DNA of 63,264 nt from an uncultured Algibacter sp. (GCA_937958265.1 CALGNX010000023.1:1-63264), one strand, 5' to 3'. Shown: positions 8,801 through 17,155, counted from the stretch's first letter. Notes: a model not told the origin generated them from the letters alone. A program made the numbers and translations.

Positions 8801-9801
8801 TTACCTACGTACAAGACCCAGAGAACTATAACGTAGTTACCAGCATGTTAAGTGATGCAGGTTTTAGATCTTATGTTTCTAGAGAAAATATGATTGATCA
8901 TATCGCCATTACAAACGAGCTTTTTGATAATTATATTGATAATAGTGCGTCTGTAGGATATCAATTTTATGATGAGGACTACGCCTTTACAACTTCAGAT
9001 CACTTTCCTGTATCTGCAAGATTTTTATTAAAAACGATAGCCCCCTTAGAAATAGTATCTGTAGAAACATTTGATACGACTTGTTTTGAAACAACAGATG
9101 GAATTTCCATTATAAATGTAGCTGGTGGCGTTGCTCCCTACACATACACATGGAGTGATGGACAAGTCGAAAATATTGCCGAAAATCTAGCAGCGGGCAC
9201 ATACACCGCAATCGTTGCAGATAGTAGCGGCAAAACACTTCTGTTAGAAGATATAATTATCAATAGCCCAACAGAAATTACATTTTCAAAAACTAAGGAT
9301 GTTACAATCTATAAAGGCTATGATACAAACTGCACCACATTATCAGTTTCCAATATTGTAAGCCAAGGCAATAGCACCGTATTGTGGAGTACAGGAGATA
9401 CTACAAAACGTATTACTTTTTGTCCTGATATAACAACTACAGTAGATGTAACAGTAATAGATGAAAATGGATGTGGACTTACAAAGCAAATTATAGTAAC
9501 GGTAGAAGATACTACCCTAGGGACGCATAAGAATCCTTCTAATGTGCTATCTAGTATTAACATATACCCTAACCCAATTATAAAAGATGCACAAGCGAGC
9601 ATTAGAAGTGTGGTTAATGCAGAAGTAAATTTTGAAGTGCTTAATATTTCTGGACAGCAGGTATTTTCTAAAAATACAACGGTTCCAAAAGGTCATTCAA
9701 CTACAGTGCTACCACTAGAGAAATTACATAGCGGACTTTACTTTTTAAAACTAACAGTAAGCGGCGAAGTACAAGAACTAAAAATACTTATCAAGAAGTA
9801 A
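5809..9801 (+). CDS. Secreted lamin-tail / endonuclease-exonuclease-phosphatase protein with T9SS sorting domain
   Basis: About 1330 residues; ATG at 5809 chosen over a TTG just before it. In order: a signal peptide (1-24, ending LQAQ); three lamin-tail-like domains, each opening with an INEF/INEL motif (near 27, 196 and 395); an OB-fold-like segment (about 575-690, LTIAQVRDA to DIIGVVGRF); an endonuclease/exonuclease/phosphatase domain (about 780-1075: VVTWNIEWFG, VIAVEEI, ALHARANG, LLGDYNDD, DHIAIT, SDHFPVSA); a SprB-like repeat (GGVAPYTYTWSDGQ); and a C-terminal T9SS type A sorting domain (INIYPNP to LKILIKK). The catalytic motifs look complete, so it is probably an extracellular, surface-bound nuclease or phosphodiesterase for scavenging DNA or phosphate. 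It is a single gene with its own promoter and terminator. Confidence 0.88.
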   Translation: MKRELRSTLLCLIAVLYGVCLQAQNVFINEFHYDNAGGDVNESIEIAGPAGTDLTGWTLALYNGSNGKPYKTVNLAGEIANQQNNYGTLNFLISGIQNGAPDGIALVNATEDVLQFISYEGQLTAVSGPAIGLSSIDVGVAEGSRTVAEGSISLFGDGTEAEDFNWQVTETSTFGQINTDQNFGTSNSTAVINEFVFKHTGADTDEFIEVLAKPNKDLSTHTLLIIEGDADAAGTIISVFKLGTTNANGFYTTPFQNNVFQNGSQTILLVSNFNGNIGDRIDTDTDGVIDITPWEALIDSVAVSDGGNNDVFYTTRVLTPDFDGGTLTVGGASKIPNGMATGSNANWVRNNFNGAGLPSFPDAMALQGEAVNTPNAKNETVAVATTPIDNSSVLINELDADTKGSDNLEFIELYDGGQGNTPLSGLVIVAYNGNRDTLYRTFDLEGFFTNEEGYFVLGNANVINVDLVIPANSFQNGADAIALYQGNALDFTNGAALTLDGLVDAVVYGTDDDTDLELITLLNPEQEQLNENTNQSKDSESLQRIPNGAGGVRNTANYIAQTPTPGKANDAVITPGDILTIAQVRDAAIGDTVTTTGILTVSDQFNGPAFLQDATGGIAIFDNLVHGENVLAIGDSITVTGTRSAFNNLAQISPVNIVEVNSTATDTVEPVTVTLAQLPDYEGQLVQVLNASFPNAGDLLFGNSNIELTDSSGTGQLRIDGNASSIITLTQPNSCDIIGVVGRFNDNFQLLPRIASDIPCATLFESPDNTSTISRDDSFDVVTWNIEWFGDENNAPPAGKPMSDEIQRDSVRAVLKRLDADVIAVEEIADDALFTNLVDGLEGYNYVLSSAVSNPTGTAPFQKLGFIYKTATVTPVKTQALLATIHPLYNGGDESALVNYPNTPSRFYASGRLPFLMTADVTINGITEQIDLIALHARANGSTQSQSRYDMRRFDVEVLKDSLDTQFSNRKVILLGDYNDDVDETVADGITTTESSFITYVQDPENYNVVTSMLSDAGFRSYVSRENMIDHIAITNELFDNYIDNSASVGYQFYDEDYAFTTSDHFPVSARFLLKTIAPLEIVSVETFDTTCFETTDGISIINVAGGVAPYTYTWSDGQVENIAENLAAGTYTAIVADSSGKTLLLEDIIINSPTEITFSKTKDVTIYKGYDTNCTTLSVSNIVSQGNSTVLWSTGDTTKRITFCPDITTTVDVTVIDENGCGLTKQIIVTVEDTTLGTHKNPSNVLSSINIYPNPIIKDAQASIRSVVNAEVNFEVLNISGQQVFSKNTTVPKGHSTTVLPLEKLHSGLYFLKLTVSGEVQELKILIKK

Positions 9802-9827
9802 TTGTAATACTAAAATTTTTAAACCCT

Positions 9828-9866
9828 AAGGCTTAGTAATGGTATCATTGCTAAGCCTTCTTATTT
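9828..9866 (+). terminator. Intrinsic terminator of the secreted nuclease gene
   Basis: A 14-bp stem (9828-9841 / 9846-9859, AAGGCTTAG pairing with CTAAGCCTT, one G-T pair) with loop GTAT is followed by a T-rich tract, 27 bp after the stop codon. Confidence 0.8.
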
Positions 9867-10022
9867 ATATTAATTAAAGGCATGTAGAATTACAGAGACA
9901 TTAATAAAGAAGAATACTATCCTAAAAACCTGAGTTCGATTAATATTTGAATAAATTTCGTTAGTAAAAATGATAGATTTTTATCGAATTAAAATGCTGA
10001 ATTTCAAATTAATAATCTATCT

Positions 10023-10641
10023 ATATTAATCTACTCTAAAATTACTGAAATATTTTGTATTGTTAATGAATTCTGCAAAGCGTATGATCAAATAATCAAT
10101 AAAACCCTTTTAGGCAATCCAGAAAAACGGCCATTAATTATGTCTAAAAGTGAAGTAATAACCATATCAATTCTATTTCAATTAAGTGAATTTAAAACCT
10201 TCAAACATTTTTATATGTTTTACCTCCAAAAGCATATGAAGGATGTTTTTTCAAACACAGTTTCCTACAATAGATTTACAGAGCTTGTTGGGCAAAATCT
10301 AATGGCTACGAGTTGGTTTCATGGATTTAAACTTCATAGCGTTATAAACGATAAAGGTGAAATTCTAAATTTTACTATCACACAAGCAAATGTTGATGAC
10401 AGAAGCCCTTTGAAAAGAAACGCTTTTCAGCTAAATATACGGAAAATTATATGCAAATAAAGGTTACATCGGTAAAGATTTAATACAACTTCTTTTTACT
10501 TATGGATTTCATTTAATCACAAATATGAAAAATTCTTTAATGCCTTTGAGTGATGAAATTTTGCTTAGAAAACGTTCAATTATTGAGACTGCTAACCATG
10601 AACTTAAAAATATTTGTCAAATTGAGCATTCTAAGCAATAA
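10023..10641 (+). pseudogene. IS982-family transposase remnant, internally deleted and frameshifted
   Basis: An open stretch reads KITEIFCIVNEFCK, then MSKSEVITISILFQLSEFK and YNRFTELV, followed directly by SWFHGFKLHSVINDKGEIL. In intact IS982-type transposases some 70 residues lie between these blocks, so a deletion has occurred. After VDDRSPLKR the frame shifts, and the tail continues in another frame as [32 protein letters not shown] and [15 protein letters not shown] to a stop at 10641. No terminal inverted repeats were identified. It cannot be active. Confidence 0.8.
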
Positions 10642-11095
10642 TGATTAAATTAAAATCATATTATAAAGCAGATACCTAAATACTCCATATAGTTTATCCC
10701 TGTAAATAGAACTATCGTACTTCATTTTTAAGCCCCAATTATATTTATTGCTTTTTTCTCCAAAACACAAAGTCGCCAAATCTAGTCTGCACATTGCTTA
10801 TAAGCGACTAAACACTATAAAAATATACCAATGGATACACTTTATTATAATTAATACAGATTTATAACATAAAAAATAAACCAAGTAATTTAAAAATGAC
10901 AGTCTATTAAATGAATTTTATCTTTTTAAATAAAAATTCTACACAAACTGTAAATAAAACATATAACATCAAATATTTTAAAATATCTATTTAAAAAAGT
11001 TCGTTAATCTTAAATGTCAAAACAAATAACTCATTACCAGTATTTTAAGGTTAAACAAGAAAAAACACATATAGTCGAAGTTTTTTTGTTGTTTC
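10642..11095. other. Intergenic stretch, no supported gene
   Basis: AT-rich. A + strand frame around 10735-10868 (YLLLFSPKHKVAKSSLHIAYKR) could be the decayed C-terminal tail of the IS982 remnant, and a 47-codon minus-strand frame overlaps it. Neither is convincing as a gene. Confidence 0.4.
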
Positions 11096-11146
11096 GTTAG
11101 CTTTTTTTATCTAGTATTTATACTAGTAATATTAGCTAACTTTTTA
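11096..11146 (+). promoter_or_regulatory. Nested inverted repeat in the leader of the PID-CTERM gene
   Basis: An outer pair GTTAGCT (11096-11102) / AGCTAAC (11134-11140) encloses an inner perfect palindrome CTAGTA-TTTA-TACTAG (11111-11126), followed by TTTTT. It ends 16 bp before the start codon at 11162. It could be an operator or a terminator/attenuator-like hairpin. Confidence 0.5.
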
Positions 11147-11161
11147 TACATTTAACATCAT

Positions 11162-11383
11162 ATGAAAATAAACTATAAAATAATAATAACCTCAATCTTA
11201 TTCACATTAATAAGTATGGTTTATTCTGCACAAAGTGGGTATGATTCACCTCCACCACCGCCTACACCTAGTAATCGTCCACCACCACCTGTTGGCTTGC
11301 CTATAGATAACGGCTTAATTTATGGAGTAGCTTTTGCATTATTTTATGGCGCAAAAAAAATATATACAAAGCGCAACGCATAG
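11162..11383 (+). CDS. Small secreted protein with PID-CTERM-like sorting tail
   Basis: 73 residues. Signal peptide about 1-23 (ending MVYSAQ), a proline-rich linker (SPPPPPTPSNRPPPP), then GLPIDNGL followed by a hydrophobic segment (about 49-64) and a basic end KKIYTKRNA. The P-I-D motif, transmembrane helix and basic tail match the PID-CTERM sorting-signal type found on very short flavobacterial proteins. The mature protein would be little more than a proline-rich peptide at the cell envelope. It is a single gene converging on ribE (2 bp between the stops), preceded by a long hairpin that may control it. The function of this family is not established. Confidence 0.7.
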   Translation: MKINYKIIITSILFTLISMVYSAQSGYDSPPPPPTPSNRPPPPVGLPIDNGLIYGVAFALFYGAKKIYTKRNA

Positions 11384-11385
11384 TA

Positions 11386-11976
11386 TTATGCTTTTAAACT
11401 AATAAGCTTAGCCACATATTTCCCTAAAACATCGAACTCTAAATTTACAAGGGTACCAACATTAAAACTGTTAAAATTGGTATGATGATATGTGTAAGGA
11501 ATAATAGCAACGCTAAAAGTATCTTTTTTAGAGTTTATAACAGTTAAACTGGTTCCATTCACAGTTATGGAGCCCTTTTCAATAGTTAGGTTATTTAAAG
11601 CGCTATTATACTTAAAGGTAAATACCCAGCTACCATTTTCTTCCTTTATATTTATACATTCCGCAGTTTGATCTACATGGCCTTGTACCATATGACCATC
11701 TAAGCGGTCTCCTAATTTCATGGCACGTTCTAAATTAACCTTATCATTAATTTTTAAAGCTTTCAAGTTAGTTTTATCTAAAGTTTCCTTTATTGCCGTT
11801 ACCGTATATTCACCATTATCAATAGCCACAACTGTTAAGCAAACGCCATTGTGCGCTACACTTTGATCAATTTTTAATTCAGAAGACATCTTAGTTTTAA
11901 TGGATATGTGTAGATTATCTAATTCTGTTTTTAGATTTGAAACCACTCCAATATCTTCAATAATTCCGGTAAACAT
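11386..11976 (-). CDS. ribE: Riboflavin synthase alpha subunit
   Basis: 196 residues, the usual length. It converts two 6,7-dimethyl-8-ribityllumazine molecules to riboflavin and a pyrimidine. The two lumazine-binding repeats are visible: MFTGIIEDIG with VAHNGVCLTV in the first half, and MVQGHVDQ with GSITVNGTSLTV in the second. The ATG gives the invariant MFTGI start. The gene is divergent from pdxA across a 75-bp spacer, so both start from the same short intergenic region. Confidence 0.95.
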   Translation of the reverse strand: MFTGIIEDIGVVSNLKTELDNLHISIKTKMSSELKIDQSVAHNGVCLTVVAIDNGEYTVTAIKETLDKTNLKALKINDKVNLERAMKLGDRLDGHMVQGHVDQTAECINIKEENGSWVFTFKYNSALNNLTIEKGSITVNGTSLTVINSKKDTFSVAIIPYTYHHTNFNSFNVGTLVNLEFDVLGKYVAKLISLKA

Positions 11977-12051
11977 AATATTGTTTGTTTATTTAGTTAA
12001 ATTTGCTTTGTTAAATCATTTCAAAATTACGAACAAAAGTTGTCATTTTTA

Positions 12052-13104
12052 ATGAAGGAAGAAAAAAATATAGTTGTAGGAATATCAATAGGGGACTTAA
12101 ATGGTATTGGCGGAGAAGTTATTTTAAAAACATTTGAAGATGAAAGAGTATTAGATTTTTGTACACCCGTAATTTTTGCCTCGGCAAAGGTTATGGCTTT
12201 TTTAAAAACACATTTTAAGTCTAAAATTAACTTTAATAGTATAAATGATGTTTCTCAAATAATACATAACCGAGTTAATGTATTAAATTGCTGGACAGAG
12301 GCAGTAACTATTGAGTTTGGGAAAGAAGACCCAAAAATAGGTGAATTTTCCATAAAATCTTTAGAGGTAGCTACAAAAGCCTTAAAAGATGATGCTATTC
12401 ATATTTTAGTAACCGCACCAATTAACAAGCACAATATACAATCGCAGGATTTTAAATTTCCTGGACATACCGATTATTTGGCCCAAGAACTAGAGGGAGA
12501 AAGTTTAATGTTCATGATTACAGATACAATAAAAGTTGGTTTACTTACAGATCATGTTCCTGTTAAAGACGTTACTAGCCATATTACAACAGCACTAATA
12601 AACAAAAAAATAAACACGGTTTATAAATCGCTTAAAACAGATTTTAAAATTGAAAGACCTAAAATAGCCGTTTTAGGAATAAATCCTCATACCGGAGATA
12701 ATGGTGTTATTGGCACAGAAGATGATGCTATTTTAAGACCAACACTTAAACAAATAAAAGAAACAGGAAAGCTAGTTTATGGGCCTTACGCGGCCGATAG
12801 TTTTTTTGGCTCAAACAATTATAAAAATTTTGATGCTATAATTGCAGCCTATCACGACCAGGGTTTAATACCTTTTAAAACTTTATCCTTTGGGCAAGGC
12901 GTTAATTACACTGCAGGTTTAAATAAGGTACGTACATCCCCAGACCATGGTACTGCTTACGAAATTGCGGGTAAGGCTATTGCAGACGAAAACTCTTTTA
13001 AAGAAGCCGTTTTTAGCGGTATAGAAATTTATAAAAACAGAATGAGTTATCAACAACTTACAGCTAACCCCCTAAGAAAATCGCCCCGAAAAGCACATCG
13101 TTAA
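12052..13104 (+). CDS. pdxA: 4-hydroxythreonine-4-phosphate dehydrogenase
   Basis: 350 residues from the ATG at 12052; an in-frame TTG at 12040 is less likely. It performs the NAD-dependent oxidation step of the DXP-dependent vitamin B6 route. Family marks: GISIGDLNGIGGEV at the N-terminus, TAPINKHNI, PGHTDYLA (metal His), AYHDQGLIPFKTL and RTSPDHGTAYEIAG near the C-terminus. The domain is full length and no key residue appears to be missing. It is transcribed away from ribE and is followed by the yceD-rpmF-fabH-acc block after a 125-bp spacer carrying a new promoter box. Confidence 0.93.
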   Translation: MKEEKNIVVGISIGDLNGIGGEVILKTFEDERVLDFCTPVIFASAKVMAFLKTHFKSKINFNSINDVSQIIHNRVNVLNCWTEAVTIEFGKEDPKIGEFSIKSLEVATKALKDDAIHILVTAPINKHNIQSQDFKFPGHTDYLAQELEGESLMFMITDTIKVGLLTDHVPVKDVTSHITTALINKKINTVYKSLKTDFKIERPKIAVLGINPHTGDNGVIGTEDDAILRPTLKQIKETGKLVYGPYAADSFFGSNNYKNFDAIIAAYHDQGLIPFKTLSFGQGVNYTAGLNKVRTSPDHGTAYEIAGKAIADENSFKEAVFSGIEIYKNRMSYQQLTANPLRKSPRKAHR

Positions 13105-13199
13105 ATACCTGATTTCTAGTTTAGAATACAAAAACAGCAGGCCTTTGGAAAGATAAATAAAAAAATGTTTATAACTCGTGCTGAATTAATAAAAAGTTA

Positions 13200-13207
13200 T
13201 ATATTTG
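13200..13207 (+). promoter_or_regulatory. -7 box TATATTTG before yceD
   Basis: Matches TAnnTTTG, 22 bp before the yceD start codon. No clear TTTG -33 element was seen at the expected distance, so the assignment is moderate. It would drive at least yceD-rpmF. Confidence 0.4.
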
Positions 13208-13229
13208 CAGGTTCAAAATAGATTCGATA

Positions 13230-13769
13230 ATGAAACTGCTTAAAGAGTTTACAATTCCATTTGTGGGATTAAAAATAGGTAAGCACCATTTTGAGTATAA
13301 AATTGAAAAAGCGTTCTTTGAACATTTTGAGTATGAAGATTTTAATGATGTAAGCATTAATGTAAACCTTGAATTAGAAAAAAAGGCAACATTACTAGAA
13401 TTACATTTTAAAATTTCTGGTTGGGTTAATGTTGATTGTGATTTAACCAACGAACCTTATAACCAGACCATTGAAAATGAGTTTGATTTGGTTGTTAATT
13501 TTGGTGATGAGTATAATGATGAGCATATTGACATACTTATTGTTCCTCATGGAACTTATGAAATTAACATTCAGCAGTATATATACGAACTAATTATACT
13601 TGCAGTACCTATTAAGCGTGTTCATCCTGGAATTGAAGACGGAACATTAGATTCAGAAATACTTGAAAGGCTAGAAGCCTTAAGTCCCAAGCTTAAAGAT
13701 AAAATTGAAAAAGAAGAGGATATTGATCCTCGGTGGAATACATTAAAGAAATTATTAACGGATAAATAA
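13230..13769 (+). CDS. yceD: YceD / DUF177 family protein
   Basis: 179 residues of the DUF177 type: an N-terminal beta-rich part (LKEFTIPFVGLKIGKHHFEY), a central strand pattern (LHFKISGWVNVDCDLTNEP) where other members carry a cysteine-containing CxR(C) region, and an acidic C-terminus ending DPRWNTLKKLL. YceD is nearly always encoded directly upstream of rpmF and is implicated in 23S rRNA maturation in some bacteria and plastids. Here rpmF follows after 9 bp. The biochemical role is taken from the family, not seen in the sequence. Confidence 0.88.
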   Translation: MKLLKEFTIPFVGLKIGKHHFEYKIEKAFFEHFEYEDFNDVSINVNLELEKKATLLELHFKISGWVNVDCDLTNEPYNQTIENEFDLVVNFGDEYNDEHIDILIVPHGTYEINIQQYIYELIILAVPIKRVHPGIEDGTLDSEILERLEALSPKLKDKIEKEEDIDPRWNTLKKLLTDK

Positions 13770-13778
13770 AAATATAAA

Positions 13779-13982
13779 ATGGCACATCCTAAAAGAAAAA
13801 TCTCGAAAACAAGAAGAGATAAGAGAAGAACACATTACAAAGCAACTGCGCCACAAATTGCTACATGCCCTACAACAGGTGAAGCTCATTTATACCATAG
13901 AGCACATTGGCATGAAGGAAAACTATACTACAGAGGTCAAGTATTAATTGACAACTCTGAAGAAGTAGAAAATGTGGCTTAA
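13779..13982 (+). CDS. rpmF: 50S ribosomal protein L32
   Basis: 67 residues beginning [17 protein letters not shown], the hallmark of L32. It binds 23S rRNA in the large subunit. Zinc-type L32 has four cysteines; here only one (ATCPTTGEA) remains, so this is the zinc-independent form. It is co-transcribed with yceD and followed by an intrinsic terminator at 14003, which separates it at least partly from fabH. Confidence 0.96.
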   Translation: MAHPKRKISKTRRDKRRTHYKATAPQIATCPTTGEAHLYHRAHWHEGKLYYRGQVLIDNSEEVENVA

Positions 13983-14002
13983 ATAAGCTATGCAAGCATA
14001 AG

Positions 14003-14031
14003 AAAAACGCTCATTTATGGGCGTTTTTTTT
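14003..14031 (+). terminator. Intrinsic terminator after rpmF
   Basis: Stem AAAAACGCTCAT / ATGGGCGTTTTT (one T-G pair) with a 2-nt TT core, then a T run, 20 bp after the rpmF stop. Confidence 0.75.
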
Positions 14032-14143
14032 ATGATGTAGTTTTTGTATAAAACAACAAAAATGGCGAAATTTGTATGTTAGATTACTAATTATTAGTTT
14101 TCATTAAATTTTTAATGGTTTTGGCCAAATAAACTTTAAATGT

Positions 14144-15145
14144 ATGAGTAAAATCTCAGCAGCAATTACAGCTGTAGGTGCTTACGTGCCGGAATACATC
14201 TTAACCAATCAGATCCTTGAGACGATGGTTGATACAAATGACGAATGGATTACCTCAAGAACAGGTATTAAAGAGCGTCGCATTTTAAAAGACGATGGTA
14301 AAGGTACATCTTACCTTGCTATTAAAGCAGCCCAAAATCTTATTAAGAAAAACAATATGAACCCCAAGGATATAGAGGTTGTTATTGTAGCCACTGCAAC
14401 ACCAGACATGAAAGCAGCGTCAACCGCATCTTTTACAGCCTCGGAAATTGGTGCTGTAAATGCATTTACCTTTGATATGGATGCTGCATGCTCTAGCTTT
14501 TTATACGGTATGTCTGTAGCTGCTAGCTATATCGAATCCGGGCGTTATAAAAATGTACTACTCATCGGTGCCGATAAAATGTCTTCCATTGTAAATTATA
14601 AAGACAGGGCTACATGCATTATTTTTGGTGATGGTGCAGGTGCTGTTTTATTTGAAGCTAACCACGAAAACCTAGGTTTTCAAGACGAATATTTAAGAAG
14701 CGATGGCACAGGTCGAGCATATTTGCAAGCTACCTACGGCGGATCTTCTTTTAAACTAACCCCCGAAATTTTAGAGCAGGGCGGGCAGTATGCATTTCAA
14801 GAAGGTAGAACAGTATTTAAAAACGCAGTATCTAGCATGGCAGATGCAGCAGTAAAAATACTAGAAAGAAATAACCTTACTAAAGATAGTGTGGATTGGC
14901 TAGCAGCCCACCAAGCTAACAAACGCATTATAGACGCCACAGCAAACCGCATAGATTTGCACCAAGATAAGGTTATGTGTAATATTCATAAATACGGTAA
15001 CACAACTTCTGCAACTTTACCTTTATTGATTAATGATTATGAATCACAACTAAAAAAAGGAGATAATGTTATATTTGCCGCTTTTGGAGGCGGATTTAAT
15101 TGGGGCGCCACTTATTTAAAATGGGCTTATAATTCAAAACACTAA
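14144..15145 (+). CDS. fabH: Beta-ketoacyl-ACP synthase III
   Basis: 333 residues. It starts fatty-acid synthesis by condensing an acyl-CoA primer with malonyl-ACP. The catalytic triad is visible: Cys116 in DMDAACSSFLYG, His256 in AAHQANKRI and Asn286 in HKYGNTTSA. The GFGDGAGAVL-type glycine loop is present (IIFGDGAGAVLF). Gene order rpmF-fabH-accB-accC is the standard initiation block in this phylum, with accB following 18 bp later. Branched-chain primers are the common substrates in flavobacteria, but specificity cannot be read from the sequence. Confidence 0.95.
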   Translation: MSKISAAITAVGAYVPEYILTNQILETMVDTNDEWITSRTGIKERRILKDDGKGTSYLAIKAAQNLIKKNNMNPKDIEVVIVATATPDMKAASTASFTASEIGAVNAFTFDMDAACSSFLYGMSVAASYIESGRYKNVLLIGADKMSSIVNYKDRATCIIFGDGAGAVLFEANHENLGFQDEYLRSDGTGRAYLQATYGGSSFKLTPEILEQGGQYAFQEGRTVFKNAVSSMADAAVKILERNNLTKDSVDWLAAHQANKRIIDATANRIDLHQDKVMCNIHKYGNTTSATLPLLINDYESQLKKGDNVIFAAFGGGFNWGATYLKWAYNSKH

Positions 15146-15163
15146 CCACTAATTAATCATACT

Positions 15164-15640
15164 ATGGATATAAAAGATATTCAAAACTTAATCAAGTTCG
15201 TTGCCAAATCTGGTGCCAGTGAGGTAAAACTAGAAATGGATGATTTAAAAATTACCATTAAAACAGGAACAGAAGGCGAAACCACAATCGTTCATCAAGT
15301 TCCTGCTCAACAATTACAACCGCAGGCTATGGTTCCTGTAGCACCACCAGCAGCACCTATAGCTCCGGCAACACCTGTGGCACCTACAGAAGATTCAAAA
15401 TATATCACAATAAAGTCACCAATTATAGGTACATTTTATAGAAAACCATCGCCAGACAAGCCCTTATTTGTAGAGGTAGGTCAAACCATAGGTGAGGGTG
15501 ATGTGCTTTGTGTTATAGAAGCTATGAAACTTTTTAACGAAATTGAATCTGAAGTTTCTGGAAAAATAGTTAAAGTTTTAGTGGACGATGCAACACCTGT
15601 AGAGTTCGACCAACCATTATTTTTAGTAGACCCATCATAA
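15164..15640 (+). CDS. accB: Biotin carboxyl carrier protein of acetyl-CoA carboxylase
   Basis: 158 residues with the usual layout: an N-terminal helical domain (1-50), a proline/alanine-rich swivel linker (about 48-75), and a C-terminal biotinyl domain with the EAMKLFNEI motif, where Lys122 carries biotin. It shuttles carboxyl-biotin between AccC and the carboxyltransferase. It lies between fabH and accC in one transcription unit. Confidence 0.96.
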   Translation: MDIKDIQNLIKFVAKSGASEVKLEMDDLKITIKTGTEGETTIVHQVPAQQLQPQAMVPVAPPAAPIAPATPVAPTEDSKYITIKSPIIGTFYRKPSPDKPLFVEVGQTIGEGDVLCVIEAMKLFNEIESEVSGKIVKVLVDDATPVEFDQPLFLVDPS

Positions 15641-15736
15641 CCCGTTAAAAATTCCAATAGATAAATCGTAAAACCTTCCATTTAGGATTTTACCGATTGG
15701 CTCCAAAATATCGGAGGAAATTTAATTTAAAAAGTT

Positions 15737-17089
15737 ATGTTTAAAAAAATATTAATAGCCAATAGAGGAGAAATAGCACTTCGTGTTATTAGAACCTGTA
15801 AAGAAATGGGCATTAAAACAGTAGCCGTTTACTCTACCATAGATGCCGAAAGTTTGCATGTAAAATTTGCAGATGAAGCCGTTTGTATAGGCCCACCGGC
15901 AAGTAGTGAATCTTACTTAAAAATGTCGAATATAATATCTGCAGCAGAAATTACTAATGCAGATGCCATTCACCCAGGTTACGGATTTTTATCAGAAAAC
16001 GCTAAGTTTTCTAAGATTTGTGAGGAGCATGGCATAAAATTTATAGGAGCATCACCAGACATGATTGATCGCATGGGCGATAAAGCCAATGCAAAAGAAA
16101 CCATGAAAGCTGCAGGCGTACCCTGTGTACCAGGAAGTGATGGTATTATTAAAGACTTTGCAGAGTGCGAAAAATTAGCCAAAGAAACAGGCTATCCTGT
16201 TATGCTTAAAGCTTCTGCAGGTGGTGGAGGCAAAGGCATGCGAGGTGTTTTTAAAGCCGAAAATTTGAAAGACGCCTGGGATTCTGCAAGACAGGAATCT
16301 AAAGCAGCCTTTGGAAACGATGATATGTACATGGAAAAGCTTATAGAAGAGCCTAGACACATCGAAATTCAGATTATTGGCGATTCACGAGGTAAGGCCT
16401 GTCATTTATCAGAAAGAGACTGTTCTATACAACGCAGACACCAAAAGCTAACAGAGGAAACACCTTCTCCGTTTATGACGGACAAGCTGCGTAATAAAAT
16501 GGGAAAAGCTGCAGTAAAAGCTGCAGAATACATAAAATACGAAGGGGCAGGTACCGTAGAATTTTTAGTAGATAAGCATAGAAACTTCTACTTTATGGAA
16601 ATGAATACCCGTATACAAGTAGAGCACCCAATTACAGAACAAGTTATAGATTTTGATTTAATACGCGAACAAATTTTAGTAGCTGCAGGAATTCCAATCA
16701 CAGGCAAGCATTACCTCCCTAAACTACACTCTATTGAATGCAGAATTAATGCAGAAGATCCATATAATAGCTTTAGGCCGTCTCCAGGAATGATTACAAA
16801 TTTACATGCTCCAGGAGGTCACGGTATACGTTTAGATACGCACGTTTATGCAGGTTATGCGATTCCGCCAAATTACGATTCTATGATTGCCAAATTAATT
16901 ACAACCGCGCAAACTAGAGAAGAAGCCATAAGTAAAATGAAACGTGCATTGGACGAGTTTGTAATAGAGGGGATAAAAACAACAATCCCCTTCCATAGAC
17001 AGCTTATGGATCATCCAGATTATATAGCAGGTAATTATACTACTAAATTTATGGAAGATTTTAAAATGAATAAGCAAATACAAGAATAA
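15737..17089 (+). CDS. accC: Biotin carboxylase subunit of acetyl-CoA carboxylase
   Basis: 450 residues, full family length. ATP-grasp biotin carboxylase: N-terminal [17 protein letters not shown], the glycine-rich ATP loop [24 protein letters not shown], and the active-site region [17 protein letters not shown]. It carboxylates biotin on AccB using ATP and bicarbonate. It follows accB by about 95 bp in the same direction and ends in a strong terminator. The malonyl-CoA made here also feeds chain extension and could feed the polyketide synthase at 34730-35782. Confidence 0.96.
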   Translation: MFKKILIANRGEIALRVIRTCKEMGIKTVAVYSTIDAESLHVKFADEAVCIGPPASSESYLKMSNIISAAEITNADAIHPGYGFLSENAKFSKICEEHGIKFIGASPDMIDRMGDKANAKETMKAAGVPCVPGSDGIIKDFAECEKLAKETGYPVMLKASAGGGGKGMRGVFKAENLKDAWDSARQESKAAFGNDDMYMEKLIEEPRHIEIQIIGDSRGKACHLSERDCSIQRRHQKLTEETPSPFMTDKLRNKMGKAAVKAAEYIKYEGAGTVEFLVDKHRNFYFMEMNTRIQVEHPITEQVIDFDLIREQILVAAGIPITGKHYLPKLHSIECRINAEDPYNSFRPSPGMITNLHAPGGHGIRLDTHVYAGYAIPPNYDSMIAKLITTAQTREEAISKMKRALDEFVIEGIKTTIPFHRQLMDHPDYIAGNYTTKFMEDFKMNKQIQE

Positions 17090-17092
17090 ATA

Positions 17093-17119
17093 AAATCCCG
17101 GCATTAGTCGGGATTTTTT
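17093..17119 (+). terminator. Intrinsic terminator after accC
   Basis: Stem AATCCCG / CGGGATT with 8-nt loop GCATTAGT, followed by T6, directly after the accC stop. Confidence 0.85.
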
Positions 17120-17124
17120 GTGGC

Positions 17125-17155
17125 GTTATTCGAAAACCCTCACTTTTCGAATAAC
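17125..17155. repeat. Perfect 12-bp inverted repeat between convergent accC and recJ
   Basis: GTTATTCGAAAA (17125-17136) and TTTTCGAATAAC (17144-17155) are exact inverse complements around the 7-nt loop CCCTCAC. There is no T-tract on either side, so it is not a standard terminator. It could stabilise the recJ 3' end or bind a protein. Confidence 0.6.

Noticed and set aside
10735-10868. Short + strand frame after the IS982 remnant and an overlapping minus-strand 47-codon frame
   Set aside because: Neither has a clear start site or recognisable family; the first may be a decayed transposase tail, but the match was not strong enough to annotate.
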